Shown here one piece after another: positions 17,053 through 26,749 of a stretch of DNA of 64,000 bases. The notes beneath the pieces are model-generated. The model ran no database searches. It had not been told where the DNA came from and was given only the letters and a program-made list of their open reading frames with translations. The first letter of the stretch is position 1; every line of letters starts with the position of its first letter. Source of the stretch: JAIQFL01 sp035295745 (GTDB taxonomy: Bacteria; Acidobacteriota; Terriglobia; Bryobacterales; Bryobacteraceae); NCBI GenBank assembly GCA_035295745.1, contig DATGIL010000053.1, forward strand, positions 102,001 through 166,000, in the 5' to 3' direction. Made by a program: the position numbers and the translations under genes.

Positions 17053-19344
17053 CTACGCGCCAACGTTTACGCCGAAGGAGCGATAGGGCTTGCCGATCTC
17101 TTGCGCATCGACGACCGCGACTGCGGCCAGATGCACAATGTCGTTCACTTCCGAGCCGCGCTGCAGCACGTGGACGGGCTTCGCGAGGCCAGCCAGCAGC
17201 GGGCCGATAGTCTCCGCACCGCCAATCCGATGCAGCAGTTTGTAGGCAATATTCGCCGACTCCAGGTTGGGGAAGATCAGGACGTTCGCCCCGCCCTTGA
17301 GAGTGCTGAATGAGTAGGTGTCTTCGATGATCTGCGGCACAACCGCGGTATCGGCCTGCATCTCGCCATCGATCATAAGGCCTGGAGCGCGGCGCCGGAC
17401 CAAATCCACCGCCTTGCGGACTTTATCGGAAAGCGGGTGCCGGGTGCTGCCGAAATTCGAGAAGGAAAGCATGGCCACGCGGGGTTCCTGCCCGAAGCGG
17501 CGGGCCTTCTCGGCGGTCTCGATCGCAATTTCCGCGAGATCCTCGGCGGAGGGCTCGATGTTCACGGTCGCATCGGCCAGGAACAGAATGTCGCCCTTCG
17601 CAGTGATCAAGACGTAGATGCCGGAAACGATGCGCAATTCGGGCCGCAGATCGATCACCTGCAAGGCCGGGCGGATGGTATCGGGATAGTGGGCATTCAA
17701 GCCGCCGATCAGGGCATCCGCATCGTCCATTCGCACCATCATGCTGCCGAAGGTGACGGGATTAAGGACGAGTTGTGCTGCCTCGACGCGGGTCACGCCT
17801 TTGCGTTGCCGCAAGCTGAAGAACTCCTCGGCATAGACGTCGTGGCGTGCGGAAGTCCTGGGATCGACGATTTCGATGCCGGAGAGATTGACGTGGAGTT
17901 CCGCGGCTTGGGCGCGAATGCGCGCTTCATCGCCAAGCAGGACCGGCGTCGCGATCTTCTCATCCACGAGAATCTGCGAGGCGCGCAGGATCTTGCCTTC
18001 CTCTCCCTCGGTAAAGACGACGCGTTTGGGGTCCTTCTGTGCGCGATGGATCATACCGCGCATGACGCCGTGAGCGGTGCCCAGGCGGCGCTCCAGATCC
18101 TCGCGGTATTGCCGGATATCGACGGGTACCTGGGCGACGCCCGAATCCATGGCGGCTTGCGCCACGGCCGAAGCTTCCCAGATGAGTACGCGCGGATCGA
18201 AGGGCTTCGGAATGATGTAATCGCGTCCGAATTCGATGCGGGCTACGTTGTAGGCGCGCAGAACGGAGTCGGGTACATCTTCTTTCGCGAGAGAAGCGAG
18301 GGCGCGGGTCGCGGCCAGCTTCATCTCTTCGTTGATGGTGGTGGCGCGGACGTCGAGGGCGCCGCGGAAAATGAAGGGGAATCCCAGGACGTTGTTCACC
18401 TGGTTCGGGAAATCCGACCGGCCGGTGGCTACGATGGCATCGGGACGGGTGGCGAGGGCGACGTCGTACGGAATTTCGGGGTCGGGGTTGGCCAAGGCGA
18501 AGATGATGGGGCTCGGCGCCATGGTCAGCAGCATCTCGGGAGTGACCGCACCGGCGCTCGAAAGACCAAAGAACACGTCGGCGCCGCGCATCGCATCGGT
18601 TAGTGTTCTGGCTTCAGTTTCCGCGGCATAGCGGGCCTTGTAGGCATTCATGCCTTCCGTACGACCCTTGTAAATGACGCCTTTGGTGTCGCACATGAGA
18701 ATATTCTCGCGGCGCACGCCGAGGTTGATGTAGTGCGCGGCGCAGGAAATTGCGGCGGCGCCGGCGCCGTTGAATACTACTTTGATGTCCTCGATTTTCT
18801 TTCCGATGAGTTCCAGGGCGTTGAGCAGTCCCGCGCCGGAAATGATCGCGGTGCCATGCTGATCGTCGTGGAACACGGGGATCTTCATGGTCTTGCGGCA
18901 CTCTTCTTCAATCAGGAAGCACTCGGGGGCTTTGATGTCTTCCAGGTTGATGCCGCCGAACGTGGGCTCGAGCATCTGACAGGCTCGAATGATCTCCGCG
19001 GGATTGGATGAGGCCAGTTCGATATCGAAAACATCGATATCGGCGAAGCGTTTGAACAGAACGCCCTTCCCCTCCATGACAGGCTTGCCCGCAAGGGCGC
19101 CAATGTTGCCGAGACCGAGAACCGCGGTGCCGTTGGTAACGACGGCCACCAGGTTGCCTTTAGCAGTGTACTTATAAGCGAGGCTGGGATCGCGCTCGAT
19201 CTCCAGGCATGGAACAGCGACGCCCGGGGTATACGCCAGACTAAGATCCCTCTGAGTACGGCATGGCTTGGTGGGCAGAATCGAGACCTTGCCCGCCGGC
19301 GATGCGGCATGGTACTCCAGAGCATCTTCTGGGCGAATCTTCAT
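17053..19344 (-). CDS. maeB: NADP-type malic enzyme with C-terminal phosphotransacetylase-like domain
   Basis: The 763-residue product has the malic enzyme region in the N-terminal 430 residues (YTPGVAVPC, VLGLGNIGALAGKPVMEGK, FHDDQHGTAI, and a nucleotide-binding FNGAGAAAISCA) and a phosphotransacetylase-like region from about 440 to the end. This is the long MaeB architecture, in which the C-terminal part is usually regulatory. It decarboxylates malate to pyruvate. It is divergent from the DctA-type C4-dicarboxylate symporter, so import and conversion of malate are paired. AGAAAGG lies about 9 nt upstream of the ATG, and a TACAAT -10-like box lies further upstream on the minus strand (19368-19373). 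Confidence 0.93.
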   Translation of the reverse strand: MKIRPEDALEYHAASPAGKVSILPTKPCRTQRDLSLAYTPGVAVPCLEIERDPSLAYKYTAKGNLVAVVTNGTAVLGLGNIGALAGKPVMEGKGVLFKRFADIDVFDIELASSNPAEIIRACQMLEPTFGGINLEDIKAPECFLIEEECRKTMKIPVFHDDQHGTAIISGAGLLNALELIGKKIEDIKVVFNGAGAAAISCAAHYINLGVRRENILMCDTKGVIYKGRTEGMNAYKARYAAETEARTLTDAMRGADVFFGLSSAGAVTPEMLLTMAPSPIIFALANPDPEIPYDVALATRPDAIVATGRSDFPNQVNNVLGFPFIFRGALDVRATTINEEMKLAATRALASLAKEDVPDSVLRAYNVARIEFGRDYIIPKPFDPRVLIWEASAVAQAAMDSGVAQVPVDIRQYREDLERRLGTAHGVMRGMIHRAQKDPKRVVFTEGEEGKILRASQILVDEKIATPVLLGDEARIRAQAAELHVNLSGIEIVDPRTSARHDVYAEEFFSLRQRKGVTRVEAAQLVLNPVTFGSMMVRMDDADALIGGLNAHYPDTIRPALQVIDLRPELRIVSGIYVLITAKGDILFLADATVNIEPSAEDLAEIAIETAEKARRFGQEPRVAMLSFSNFGSTRHPLSDKVRKAVDLVRRRAPGLMIDGEMQADTAVVPQIIEDTYSFSTLKGGANVLIFPNLESANIAYKLLHRIGGAETIGPLLAGLAKPVHVLQRGSEVNDIVHLAAVAVVDAQEIGKPYRSFGVNVGA

Positions 19345-19398
19345 GAAGAATTACCTTTCTAAAGATAATTGTACTCATTTCTCCGGTACGTGGATATT

Positions 19399-19418
19399 TA
19401 AAACACCTCAGTGTTTTA
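19399..19418. promoter_or_regulatory. Perfect palindrome in the mae/dctA divergent region
   Basis: TAAAACAC and GTGTTTTA form perfect 8-bp arms around a CTCA loop, in a 269-bp gap that is far more AT-rich than the rest of the window. Two shorter inverted repeats follow: AAGATC/GATCTT (19479-19497) and AGCC/GGCT (19510-19521). A minus-strand TACAAT box lies about 26 bp away. An operator for a shared regulator of malic enzyme and dctA is the favoured reading; a terminator is less likely between divergent genes. Confidence 0.45.
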
Positions 19419-19613
19419 CCCTATTTCTTTTCTCCACACAGTCATGTGATAAAGAAGGTAATCAGAGTTTAAGAGTCAAAGATCCTAAAATGATCTTGAT
19501 GATTAAGCCAGCCAGAAGGCTGCCATGGATGTGTCTGAACTACCGGCCCACGCTGTCCGGGAGAGCATCGTATTGCCAGACCCATTCATCTGAGAGGAAA
19601 GAAGGTTTGTGGA

Positions 19614-20978
19614 ATGCGAGATGGGCAAGGAGCAACCGGAAAGAAGTTCACGCACACGCTTTATTTCCGCGTGATTGTCGGCATCTTCCTGGGAGTCCTG
19701 GTAGGTATCTTTTTCCCACACACTGCTGAAAAGCTTCAGCCATTGGGACAAGGCTTCATTAACCTGATCCGAATGATGATCGGTCCGATCATCTTCTTTA
19801 CGGTGATCGTGGGAATCGCCAGTATTGGCGATATGCGCAAGTTGGGGCGAGTCGGTCTTAAGGCGCTGCTCTACTTTGAAGTGGTGACCAGTATCGCCCT
19901 ATTGATCGGACTGGGGGTCGTGAAACTGGTCAAGCCGGGCGCCGGCATGAACGTGAATCCGGCCACTCTTGATGTAAAGTCTATCGCTGCTTATGCCGAC
20001 AAAGGCCACAGTCTAAGCACCGTCGATTTCCTGATGGGGATCATTCCCAGAAGCTTCATCAGTGCTTTTGCCGATGGTGAAATCCTACAGATTCTCCTGC
20101 TTGCGATTCTCACCGGGCTGGCGTTGTCCGCGCTTTCTCAGAACAAGACTCTGGTTGCCGGTTGCGACAAGGTGGCTCACCTGATGTTTGGCGTGATCGG
20201 ACTGATCATGCAGGCAGCCCCGGTCGGTGCGTTCGGCGCCATGGCGTTTACAATCGGAAAATACGGAATCAAAACTCTGCTGCCGCTGGCGAAGCTGATG
20301 GCTTGTGTCTACATCACCAGCATCTGTTTCGTCTTTGTGGTGCTCGGTCTGATCGCTTTTGCGCACGGCTTCAGCGTCTGGAAATTCATTAAGTACATCA
20401 AGGAAGAACTCCTGATCGTGTTGGGGACCTCTTCTTCCGAGTCGGTTCTGCCGCGCATCATGGTGAAACTGGAAGCGCTAGGCTGCTCAAAGTCGGTTGT
20501 GGGACTGGTGATTCCATCGGGCTATTCCTTCAATCTCGATGGCACCTCCATCTACCTGACGATTGCGGCGATCTTCGTGGCGCAGGCCACCAACACACAC
20601 CTGACCGGATCACAGGAGGCGTTCCTGCTTTTGATCCTGATGCTGAGTTCCAAGGGTGCGGCTGCGGTTACCGGGGGCGGATTCATTACGTTGGCGGCGA
20701 CCTTACAGGCAATCGGGACGGTTCCGATGGCCGGGTTGACCTTGCTGCTTGGAGTTGATCGCTTCATGTCGGAAATGCGCGCGCTTTCGAACCTCGTCGG
20801 CAACGGCGTGGCGACGATCGTCGTAGCCAAGTGGGAGAGAGAGCTCGACGTCGACCGGATGCAGAAGGTGTTGAACGGGGAGATCGAAGTGACCGATGAA
20901 AGCATGGCGGAGGTGAACGCCATCGAGGTGGTTCCCTTCGTCGGCCAACCGACCGTGGCATTATCCGCCAAGAGATAG
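19614..20978 (+). CDS. dctA: C4-dicarboxylate:cation symporter, DctA type
   Basis: The 454-residue integral membrane protein of the dicarboxylate/amino acid:cation symporter family has about eight hydrophobic helices, the serine-rich re-entrant loop TSSSESVLPRIM and the motif SGYSFNLDGTSIYLT. These are typical of DctA/GltP proteins that import malate, fumarate, succinate or glutamate. Divergence from malic enzyme and proximity to lactate genes favour C4-dicarboxylates. The ATG at 19614 is preceded by GAGGAAAGAAGG. Base composition looks somewhat less GC-biased than in neighbouring genes. Confidence 0.9.
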   Translation: MRDGQGATGKKFTHTLYFRVIVGIFLGVLVGIFFPHTAEKLQPLGQGFINLIRMMIGPIIFFTVIVGIASIGDMRKLGRVGLKALLYFEVVTSIALLIGLGVVKLVKPGAGMNVNPATLDVKSIAAYADKGHSLSTVDFLMGIIPRSFISAFADGEILQILLLAILTGLALSALSQNKTLVAGCDKVAHLMFGVIGLIMQAAPVGAFGAMAFTIGKYGIKTLLPLAKLMACVYITSICFVFVVLGLIAFAHGFSVWKFIKYIKEELLIVLGTSSSESVLPRIMVKLEALGCSKSVVGLVIPSGYSFNLDGTSIYLTIAAIFVAQATNTHLTGSQEAFLLLILMLSSKGAAAVTGGGFITLAATLQAIGTVPMAGLTLLLGVDRFMSEMRALSNLVGNGVATIVVAKWERELDVDRMQKVLNGEIEVTDESMAEVNAIEVVPFVGQPTVALSAKR

Positions 20979-21050
20979 CCGGCAGGGTTCCGCCCGAGAC
21001 TGGCGCTCCACGGAAAAACAGGACTTAGGACAGATTACGGTTGTAAAACA

Positions 21051-22736
21051 ATGAACTGGACACAAGTGTATACACCGGTGGCCGGCAGTCTTGCACTGTC
21101 CGCACTGGTGGCCGCCCTGCCGGTGGTTGTACTGCTGGGGCTGCTTGCATTCGGCCATGTAAAAGCCCACTGGGCCGCCCTTTCCGGGCTGGCGGCCTCG
21201 TTGGGAGTGGCCATCCTGGTTTTCGGAATGCCCGTCAAACTTGCCTCGGCCGCCGCCTTCATGGGCGCCGCCTATGGTCTCTTCCCGATCGGCTGGATCG
21301 TGCTGGGCGCCATCTTCGTATACGACGTCACCGTGAAATCAGGCGACTTCGACGTAGTCAAGGACACGATTGCGGGCGTGGGAAGCGATCGTCGCGTGCA
21401 GGTTCTGCTGATCGCATTCTGTTTTGGCGCCTTCATCGAAGGTGCCGCCGGATTCGGAACGCCCGTCGCGATTTCCGCGGCGATGCTCATCGGCTTGGGC
21501 TTTCGCCCGCTGCAGGCCGCGGGCCTGGCATTGATCGCCAATACAGCGCCCGTCGCATTCGGCGCTCTGGGCATTCCGGTGATCACCCTCGCTACCGTGA
21601 CCGGATTGCCGGTGGATTTACTGGCCGCGATGGTGGGCCGAATCCTGGTGCTGTTCTGCCTGGCCGTACCCTTCTGGGTCGTGTGGACCATGTGCGGGCG
21701 CAAACAGATGATGGAAGTCTGGCCGGCGTGCCTGACCGTCGGCGTCTCCTTCGGGCTGACGCAATTCCTGATCAGCAACTTTGTGGGAGCTTCGCTGGCC
21801 GCCATCGGCGCGTCGGTGGTTTCCATGCTGGCTCTGGTCATCCTGCTCAAGTTCTGGCAGCCGCCTACCATCTGGTCGTTCGAACACGAAGACAAGGCGG
21901 AGCGTGCGTCGGCACATGCCAATCGCACGGTCTACAGCGGCGACCGCAAATTCAAGGCATGGATGCCGTGGATTCTGCTTTCCGTCTTCGTGTTTGTGTG
22001 GGGGCTGACGCCCGTCAAGACGTTCTTGAATGGCGGGGCCAAGAGCAGGCCGAATTTCCTGAGCGGGATTTCTTCCGTCAACATCGCGGTCCCGGTTCTC
22101 GATAAGGCCGTCACTCGCACACCTCCCGTGGTGGTGAAGGCGGCGCAGGAACCGGCGGTGTTCGTATTCAACTGGGCATCAGCCACCGGCACCAGCCTGA
22201 TTCTGGCGGGCGTGCTGAGCGGTCTGCTGCGGGGCTTTACGCCCTTGAATCTCTTCACGATCTTCATGGGAACGCTGAAGCGGATCCGCAAATCGCTGCT
22301 CACTATCGCGGCGATGTTGGCTCTGGGCTTTTCCACGCGCTACGCGGGGCTGGACGCAACCATGGGGTTGGCCTTCGCGAGCACCGGCGCGTTGTTCCCG
22401 TTCTTCTCTCCTTTGCTGGGTTGGTTGGGTGTGGCGTTGACCGGCAGCGATACCTCTTCGAACGTTCTGTTCGGAGGTCTGCAGCAGATTACGGCGCGCC
22501 AGGTGGGCGTCTCTCCGATATTGGCAGCATCAGCCAACAGCGCGGGAGGCGTGATGGGCAAGATGATCGATGCGCAAAGCATCGTGGTGGCCGGCGTAGC
22601 CACCGGGCAACAGGGCAACGAAGGAAGCATTCTGCGCTATGTCTTCCTGCACAGTATCGTGCTGGCGGCCCTGGTTGGGGTGGTTTGTTTCTTAATGGCG
22701 TACGTATTTCCGTGGATGATCCCGGTGGCGAAGTGA
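21051..22736 (+). CDS. lctP: L-lactate permease (LctP family)
   Basis: The 561-residue protein has 12 or more hydrophobic segments and family-specific stretches such as FCFGAFIEGAAGFGTPVAIS, NTAPVAFGALGIP and LTGSDTSSNVLFGGLQ. LctP proteins import lactate, and often glycolate, with protons. It follows dctA by 72 nt and begins a run of co-directional lactate-oxidation genes. The ribosome-binding site is weak. Between about residues 300 and 375 a hydrophilic loop replaces the usual spacing, which is within family variation. Confidence 0.92.
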   Translation: MNWTQVYTPVAGSLALSALVAALPVVVLLGLLAFGHVKAHWAALSGLAASLGVAILVFGMPVKLASAAAFMGAAYGLFPIGWIVLGAIFVYDVTVKSGDFDVVKDTIAGVGSDRRVQVLLIAFCFGAFIEGAAGFGTPVAISAAMLIGLGFRPLQAAGLALIANTAPVAFGALGIPVITLATVTGLPVDLLAAMVGRILVLFCLAVPFWVVWTMCGRKQMMEVWPACLTVGVSFGLTQFLISNFVGASLAAIGASVVSMLALVILLKFWQPPTIWSFEHEDKAERASAHANRTVYSGDRKFKAWMPWILLSVFVFVWGLTPVKTFLNGGAKSRPNFLSGISSVNIAVPVLDKAVTRTPPVVVKAAQEPAVFVFNWASATGTSLILAGVLSGLLRGFTPLNLFTIFMGTLKRIRKSLLTIAAMLALGFSTRYAGLDATMGLAFASTGALFPFFSPLLGWLGVALTGSDTSSNVLFGGLQQITARQVGVSPILAASANSAGGVMGKMIDAQSIVVAGVATGQQGNEGSILRYVFLHSIVLAALVGVVCFLMAYVFPWMIPVAK

Positions 22737-22783
22737 GCACAGTTCGCACCGCATAAACGACGAAAGGACAGGTTATTACTCAA

Positions 22784-23920
22784 ATGTCGAATACTTTCCT
22801 CAAAAGAACGCTGCTAGGCGTAATCGGTTGCGTCCTGATGCTCGCGCTCGCTCCCGCGGCTTCGGCACAACTCCAAGTCAAGAGTGAAGACATCACACTT
22901 AAGTTCGGCTTTCAGGGGCAATTCTGGGCCGACTGGACGCAGGACGCCACCGCGCCTTCGGCTGGTAATCAAGGGTATGTGCAGAATTTCTACCTGCTGC
23001 GGGCGCGCCTGATGTTCGGCGGCACGATTGGCAACAATATCAACTTCTTCTTCCAGACTGACGATCCCAAACTAGGCTACTCGCCCGCGGGCGGGTCCAA
23101 GACAATGACCACCGGCACCAGCACATCGCCCGGATTCGTGCTGCAGGACGCCTGGATGGAATACAAAGCGAGTACGCATCTGCAGATCGCCGCTGGTGAG
23201 ATGCTGCTGCCCGTCTCGCGCCAGGGCCTGCAATCCACGCTCAGCTTCTACACGTTGAACATTAGCCCCGTCTCGACCATCGCAAACGGACCTACGCAGG
23301 AATCGGCGCTGCGCGACATGGGACTCCAGGCTCGCGGTTACTTCTTCAACGATCGCCTGCAATATCGCGGCGGCATCTTCGCCGGTGAGCGGGATGCCAA
23401 TGGGCGCAACTCTCTGCGGCCGGCACTCTATCTGCAATACGACTTCTTCGATCGCGAGAAAGAATATGCTTACGCCGGCACCGCGCTGGGCAAGCGCAAG
23501 ATCCTCGCTATCGATGCTGGCGGCGACACGCAGGGCAGCTACCGATCGATGTCGGCCAACATCGCCAATGACACGCCGGTGAACGGCGGCGACGAACTCG
23601 GCTTCAACTTCCAGTATCTGCACTTCGACGGGCGGAACAAATTCACGGCGATCCCCAACCAGAACAACTACCTTCTGGAAGGCGCCTATTACCTGCACAA
23701 GTGCAAATTCCAGCCGTTCCTGAAGTTCGAAACGCAAGATTTCGTGGCTGCGGTGAACAACACCAAAGACATCAATCGTTGGGGCTTCGGCGGGAACTAC
23801 TACGTTCACGGCCAGAATCTGAAGGTTACGGCCCAATATCTGCGGGCGCTGCCGCAGAATGGTTCCACCATCCGCCCAAGTAATGAATTCACCATGCAGT
23901 TGCAGGTGTTCTACTTCTGA
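22784..23920 (+). CDS. Outer-membrane porin (phosphate-selective porin O/P-like)
   Basis: The 378-residue product starts with a clear Sec signal peptide (lysine/arginine N-region, hydrophobic core LLGVIGCVLMLALAP, cleavage after ASA near residue 28). The mature protein alternates short aromatic-rich beta-strands (FGFQGQFWADW, FYLLRARLMFGG, NINFFFQTDD) and ends in the aromatic terminus LQVFYF typical of outer-membrane barrels. Its place between the lactate permease and the lactate dehydrogenase suggests it admits organic acids across the outer membrane. Selectivity cannot be read from sequence. Confidence 0.82.
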   Translation: MSNTFLKRTLLGVIGCVLMLALAPAASAQLQVKSEDITLKFGFQGQFWADWTQDATAPSAGNQGYVQNFYLLRARLMFGGTIGNNINFFFQTDDPKLGYSPAGGSKTMTTGTSTSPGFVLQDAWMEYKASTHLQIAAGEMLLPVSRQGLQSTLSFYTLNISPVSTIANGPTQESALRDMGLQARGYFFNDRLQYRGGIFAGERDANGRNSLRPALYLQYDFFDREKEYAYAGTALGKRKILAIDAGGDTQGSYRSMSANIANDTPVNGGDELGFNFQYLHFDGRNKFTAIPNQNNYLLEGAYYLHKCKFQPFLKFETQDFVAAVNNTKDINRWGFGGNYYVHGQNLKVTAQYLRALPQNGSTIRPSNEFTMQLQVFYF

Positions 23921-23944
23921 CAGGCGGCGGAAAAGGTCGAACAC

Positions 23945-24017
23945 CGCTTGCTGACGCGCGGCTCGCAATCGTGAACTCAAGTTTGCGATACCTTAACGAG
24001 CCGCGCCCGTAAGGGAG
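23945..24017. repeat. GCGCGGCTCG inverted-repeat element
   Basis: Perfect 10-bp arms, GCGCGGCTCG (23956-23965) and CGAGCCGCGC (23997-24006), are flanked by weakly matching outer segments (CGCTTGCTGAC and CCGTAAGGGAG). One arm recurs at 59153-59175. It lies between porin and glcD and its right flank supplies a GGGAG ahead of the glcD start. It could be a terminator for the upstream genes or a second interspersed repeat family. Confidence 0.6.
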
Positions 24018-24024
24018 TGACCCC

Positions 24025-25440
24025 GTGGGAGAAGCGATGCTGGACAAAGGCGTAATCGAAGAGTTGCGGGCCATCGTGGGAGATGTGCTCACCAAGAAAG
24101 TAGACCTGGTCACTTATAGCTACGACGCTACCGCCGATGTACCGCGCCAGATTCCCGACGTCGTGGTGATGCCCCAGAATACGCGTGAGGTGCAGAGCAT
24201 CGTCAACCTGGCGCGCCGCAGGGGCGTTCCGATCTATCCTCGCGGGGCGGGCACTAACCTCAGCGGCGGCGCCATTCCGCTGGCCGGCGGCATCGTGCTC
24301 TCGTTCCAGAAGATGAACAAGATTCTGGACGTGGACCCGCAGAATCTCACCGCCATCGTCCAGCCGGGCGTGGTGATTCAGGCGCTCAACGACGCCGCGG
24401 CACCTCATGGCCTGATTTATCCGCCGGATCCCGGCACGGTGGCGACCGCCACGATGGGCGGGTCGGTGGCCGAAAACTCGGGCGGCTTGCGCGGTCTGAA
24501 ATATGGCGTCACGAAGCACTACGTCATGGGGATGGAAGTGGTGTTGGCCAACGGCGACGCGGTTCGTTTCGGTGGAAAGACGGTCAAAAATGTGACCGCG
24601 TACGATTTTTCCAATTTGTTTGTCGGGTCTGAGGGCACTCTGGGCGTCATCACCGAAATCACCGTCAAACTAATCCCCGCGCCGCGCTTCCGCCGCACGA
24701 TGCTGGCGACGTACCAGACCATCGAAGATGCGGGCAACACGGTCGCAGGCATTATTCGGGCACAAGTGATTCCCGCCACGCTCGAAATTCTCGACCGCAA
24801 GACGATTGAGACGGTGGAAGCCTTCGCGCACGTGGGCTTGCCCACCGATGCCGAGGCGCTGCTGCTGATCGAGGTCGACGGCATGGCGGAGGCCGTGGTG
24901 CAGCGCGAGGCAGAGGACGTGATTGCGACCGTGGCGGCGAATCATGGCGTGCTGCGGCTGGCGAAGTCCGACGCGGAGCGCGATCAGCTCTGGGCTGCGC
25001 GGCGGGCTGCGCTGCCGGCGCTGGCGTCGCTGAACAACACCGTGGTTCTGGAAGACGCCACGGTGCCACGCAGCCGGATTACGGAGATGCTGGTGGCGTG
25101 CCAGGACATCGGGCGCAAGTACAACCTGGTGCTCGGCACATTCGGCCACGCGGGTGACGGCAATCTGCATCCGACCATCCTGGCGGATAAGAACAACGCC
25201 GACGAGATGGAGCGGGTGCACAAGGCCGTGGCGGAGATCTTTGACGCAGCTCTTCGATTCGGTGGGACGCTTTCCGGCGAGCACGGCATCGGCATCGCCA
25301 AGATGCGCTTCCTGGGCAACGAAATCGGCGAGAGCGGCCTCAACCTGATGCGCAGTATCAAGGACGCGCTCGACCCGACGCATCTCTTCAATCCAGGCAA
25401 ACTTGTGCCGGCGAAAGAGGCCGTCCATGCCACGCACTGA
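24025..25440 (+). CDS. glcD: FAD-linked (D-)lactate/glycolate dehydrogenase, GlcD type
   Basis: The 471-residue flavoprotein has a PCMH-type FAD-binding domain (PRGAGTNLSGGAIPL, GTVATATMGGSVAENSGG) and a C-terminal FAD-oxidase domain with GTFGHAGDGNLHPT and SGEHGIGIAKM. These proteins oxidise D-lactate or glycolate and pass electrons to iron-sulfur partners. The lactate permease upstream and Lut-type genes downstream favour D-lactate. The annotated GTG (24025) and an in-frame ATG four codons later (24037) both have GGGAG at a plausible distance. The stop overlaps the next gene by 14 nt. Confidence 0.92.
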   Translation: MGEAMLDKGVIEELRAIVGDVLTKKVDLVTYSYDATADVPRQIPDVVVMPQNTREVQSIVNLARRRGVPIYPRGAGTNLSGGAIPLAGGIVLSFQKMNKILDVDPQNLTAIVQPGVVIQALNDAAAPHGLIYPPDPGTVATATMGGSVAENSGGLRGLKYGVTKHYVMGMEVVLANGDAVRFGGKTVKNVTAYDFSNLFVGSEGTLGVITEITVKLIPAPRFRRTMLATYQTIEDAGNTVAGIIRAQVIPATLEILDRKTIETVEAFAHVGLPTDAEALLLIEVDGMAEAVVQREAEDVIATVAANHGVLRLAKSDAERDQLWAARRAALPALASLNNTVVLEDATVPRSRITEMLVACQDIGRKYNLVLGTFGHAGDGNLHPTILADKNNADEMERVHKAVAEIFDAALRFGGTLSGEHGIGIAKMRFLGNEIGESGLNLMRSIKDALDPTHLFNPGKLVPAKEAVHATH

Positions 25441-26749
25441 TGGATGCGGCCTGGAGTCCTTCCCCGAGGTTCAGGTCGAGATCGACAAGTGCATGCGGTG
25501 CGGATTCTGCATGTCCGCCTGCCCGGTCTACGCCACCGAAAAGTCGGAAGGGGCCGTGGCGCGCGGCAAGATCGGTATCGCGGAGGCCGTCCTGAACGGC
25601 GATCTGGAACTGGACGATCGCGAGGTGATCGACACTCTCTACGACTGCCTGGTCTGCAAGTCGTGCATGCAGAACTGCCCGTCAGGCGTGCACTTCGATC
25701 GCATCATTCTCGGCCTGCGTGCGGCGATTGCGCAGAAGAAGGGATTGCCTTGGTTGAAGGCGGCAATCTTCGGAGCGCTGAAGGAGCCTTCGGCGATGGA
25801 TGCGGGCTTCAAGGTGATGTCCGCCCTCGAGAAACTGGTTTTCCGCACCCACCCGAATCTGCCCGCGATGTCGCCCCGTTCGCCCTTTGCGATTCTCGGC
25901 AATCGTGCGGGCTTCGACGGCCATCGGCTGTTTCCCTCCCCCGCCCAAACTCCGCTGCGCGAGCGTGTAGCGGAGCTGATCCGGGTGGACAAGCCAGTCG
26001 CTCGCGCAGCATTCTTCACGGGCTGTTCCTTCCATTACTTCTATCCGTCCACCGGCATCGATTTGATCGAGGTACTGACGGAAAACCAGGTGGAAGTGTC
26101 GATTCCGAAACAGCAGCAGTGCTGCGGGACGCCCGTGCTGGTGCATGGCGATCGCGAAACGGCGCTTACACTGGCGCGCAACAACATCGACGTGATGGAT
26201 GGCAGTGGCGCCGGCTACATCGTGACCGGGTGCGGATCGTGCGGCGGCGCCTGGCAGCACGAGTTTTTGGAACTTCTGGCGGACGATCCACATTACGCCG
26301 ACCGCGCCGCTTACTGGAGTGCGCGCACCTACGACGTCTCGACCTTCCTGACGTCGGTGATTCACTATCGTCCCCCCACGGGACGCGTGGACACCTCCGT
26401 GACGTACCACGATTCGTGCCACTTGAAGAAGTCGATGAGGGTGTTCCGCGAACCCCGCGAGATACTGCGCCAGATTCCAGGCGTGACTTTGAGGGAGATG
26501 AAACAGCCTGACGCCTGCTGTGGTTCGGGGGGATCGTACGCACTGACGCACACCGCCACATCGACGGAGATCGCGCGCCGCAAGGCTATCGATGCCGCCG
26601 GAACCGGCGCGGTCGAGATCGCCACGGGCTGCCCGGCATGCATGATGCAACTCCTCGACTGCACGCAGCGCTTCGGCGCCGAACAGGAAGTGACGCATTA
26701 TGTTTCGCTGCTGGCGCAGAGTTATCGCAATGAGAGAGCCTCCCGATGA
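25427..26749 (+). CDS. glcF: Iron-sulfur oxidoreductase subunit, GlcF/LutA type
   Basis: The 440-residue product has two N-terminal 4Fe-4S motifs (CMRCGFCMSACP and CLVCKSCMQNCP) and two C-terminal CCG domains, each with its hallmark (CCGTPVLVHG and CCGSGGSYALT). It would carry electrons from the GlcD-type flavoprotein towards the quinone pool. ATG 25427 is chosen because it overlaps the glcD stop; an earlier in-frame ATG at 25403 would overlap further. The 3' end overlaps lutC by 4 nt. Confidence 0.92.
   Translation: MPRTDGCGLESFPEVQVEIDKCMRCGFCMSACPVYATEKSEGAVARGKIGIAEAVLNGDLELDDREVIDTLYDCLVCKSCMQNCPSGVHFDRIILGLRAAIAQKKGLPWLKAAIFGALKEPSAMDAGFKVMSALEKLVFRTHPNLPAMSPRSPFAILGNRAGFDGHRLFPSPAQTPLRERVAELIRVDKPVARAAFFTGCSFHYFYPSTGIDLIEVLTENQVEVSIPKQQQCCGTPVLVHGDRETALTLARNNIDVMDGSGAGYIVTGCGSCGGAWQHEFLELLADDPHYADRAAYWSARTYDVSTFLTSVIHYRPPTGRVDTSVTYHDSCHLKKSMRVFREPREILRQIPGVTLREMKQPDACCGSGGSYALTHTATSTEIARRKAIDAAGTGAVEIATGCPACMMQLLDCTQRFGAEQEVTHYVSLLAQSYRNERASR

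Noticed and set aside
19399..19418. Riboswitch or intrinsic terminator in the mae-dctA gap
   Set aside because: The stem is short, no T-tract follows in the mae direction, and no known riboswitch core was recognised; an operator fits better.
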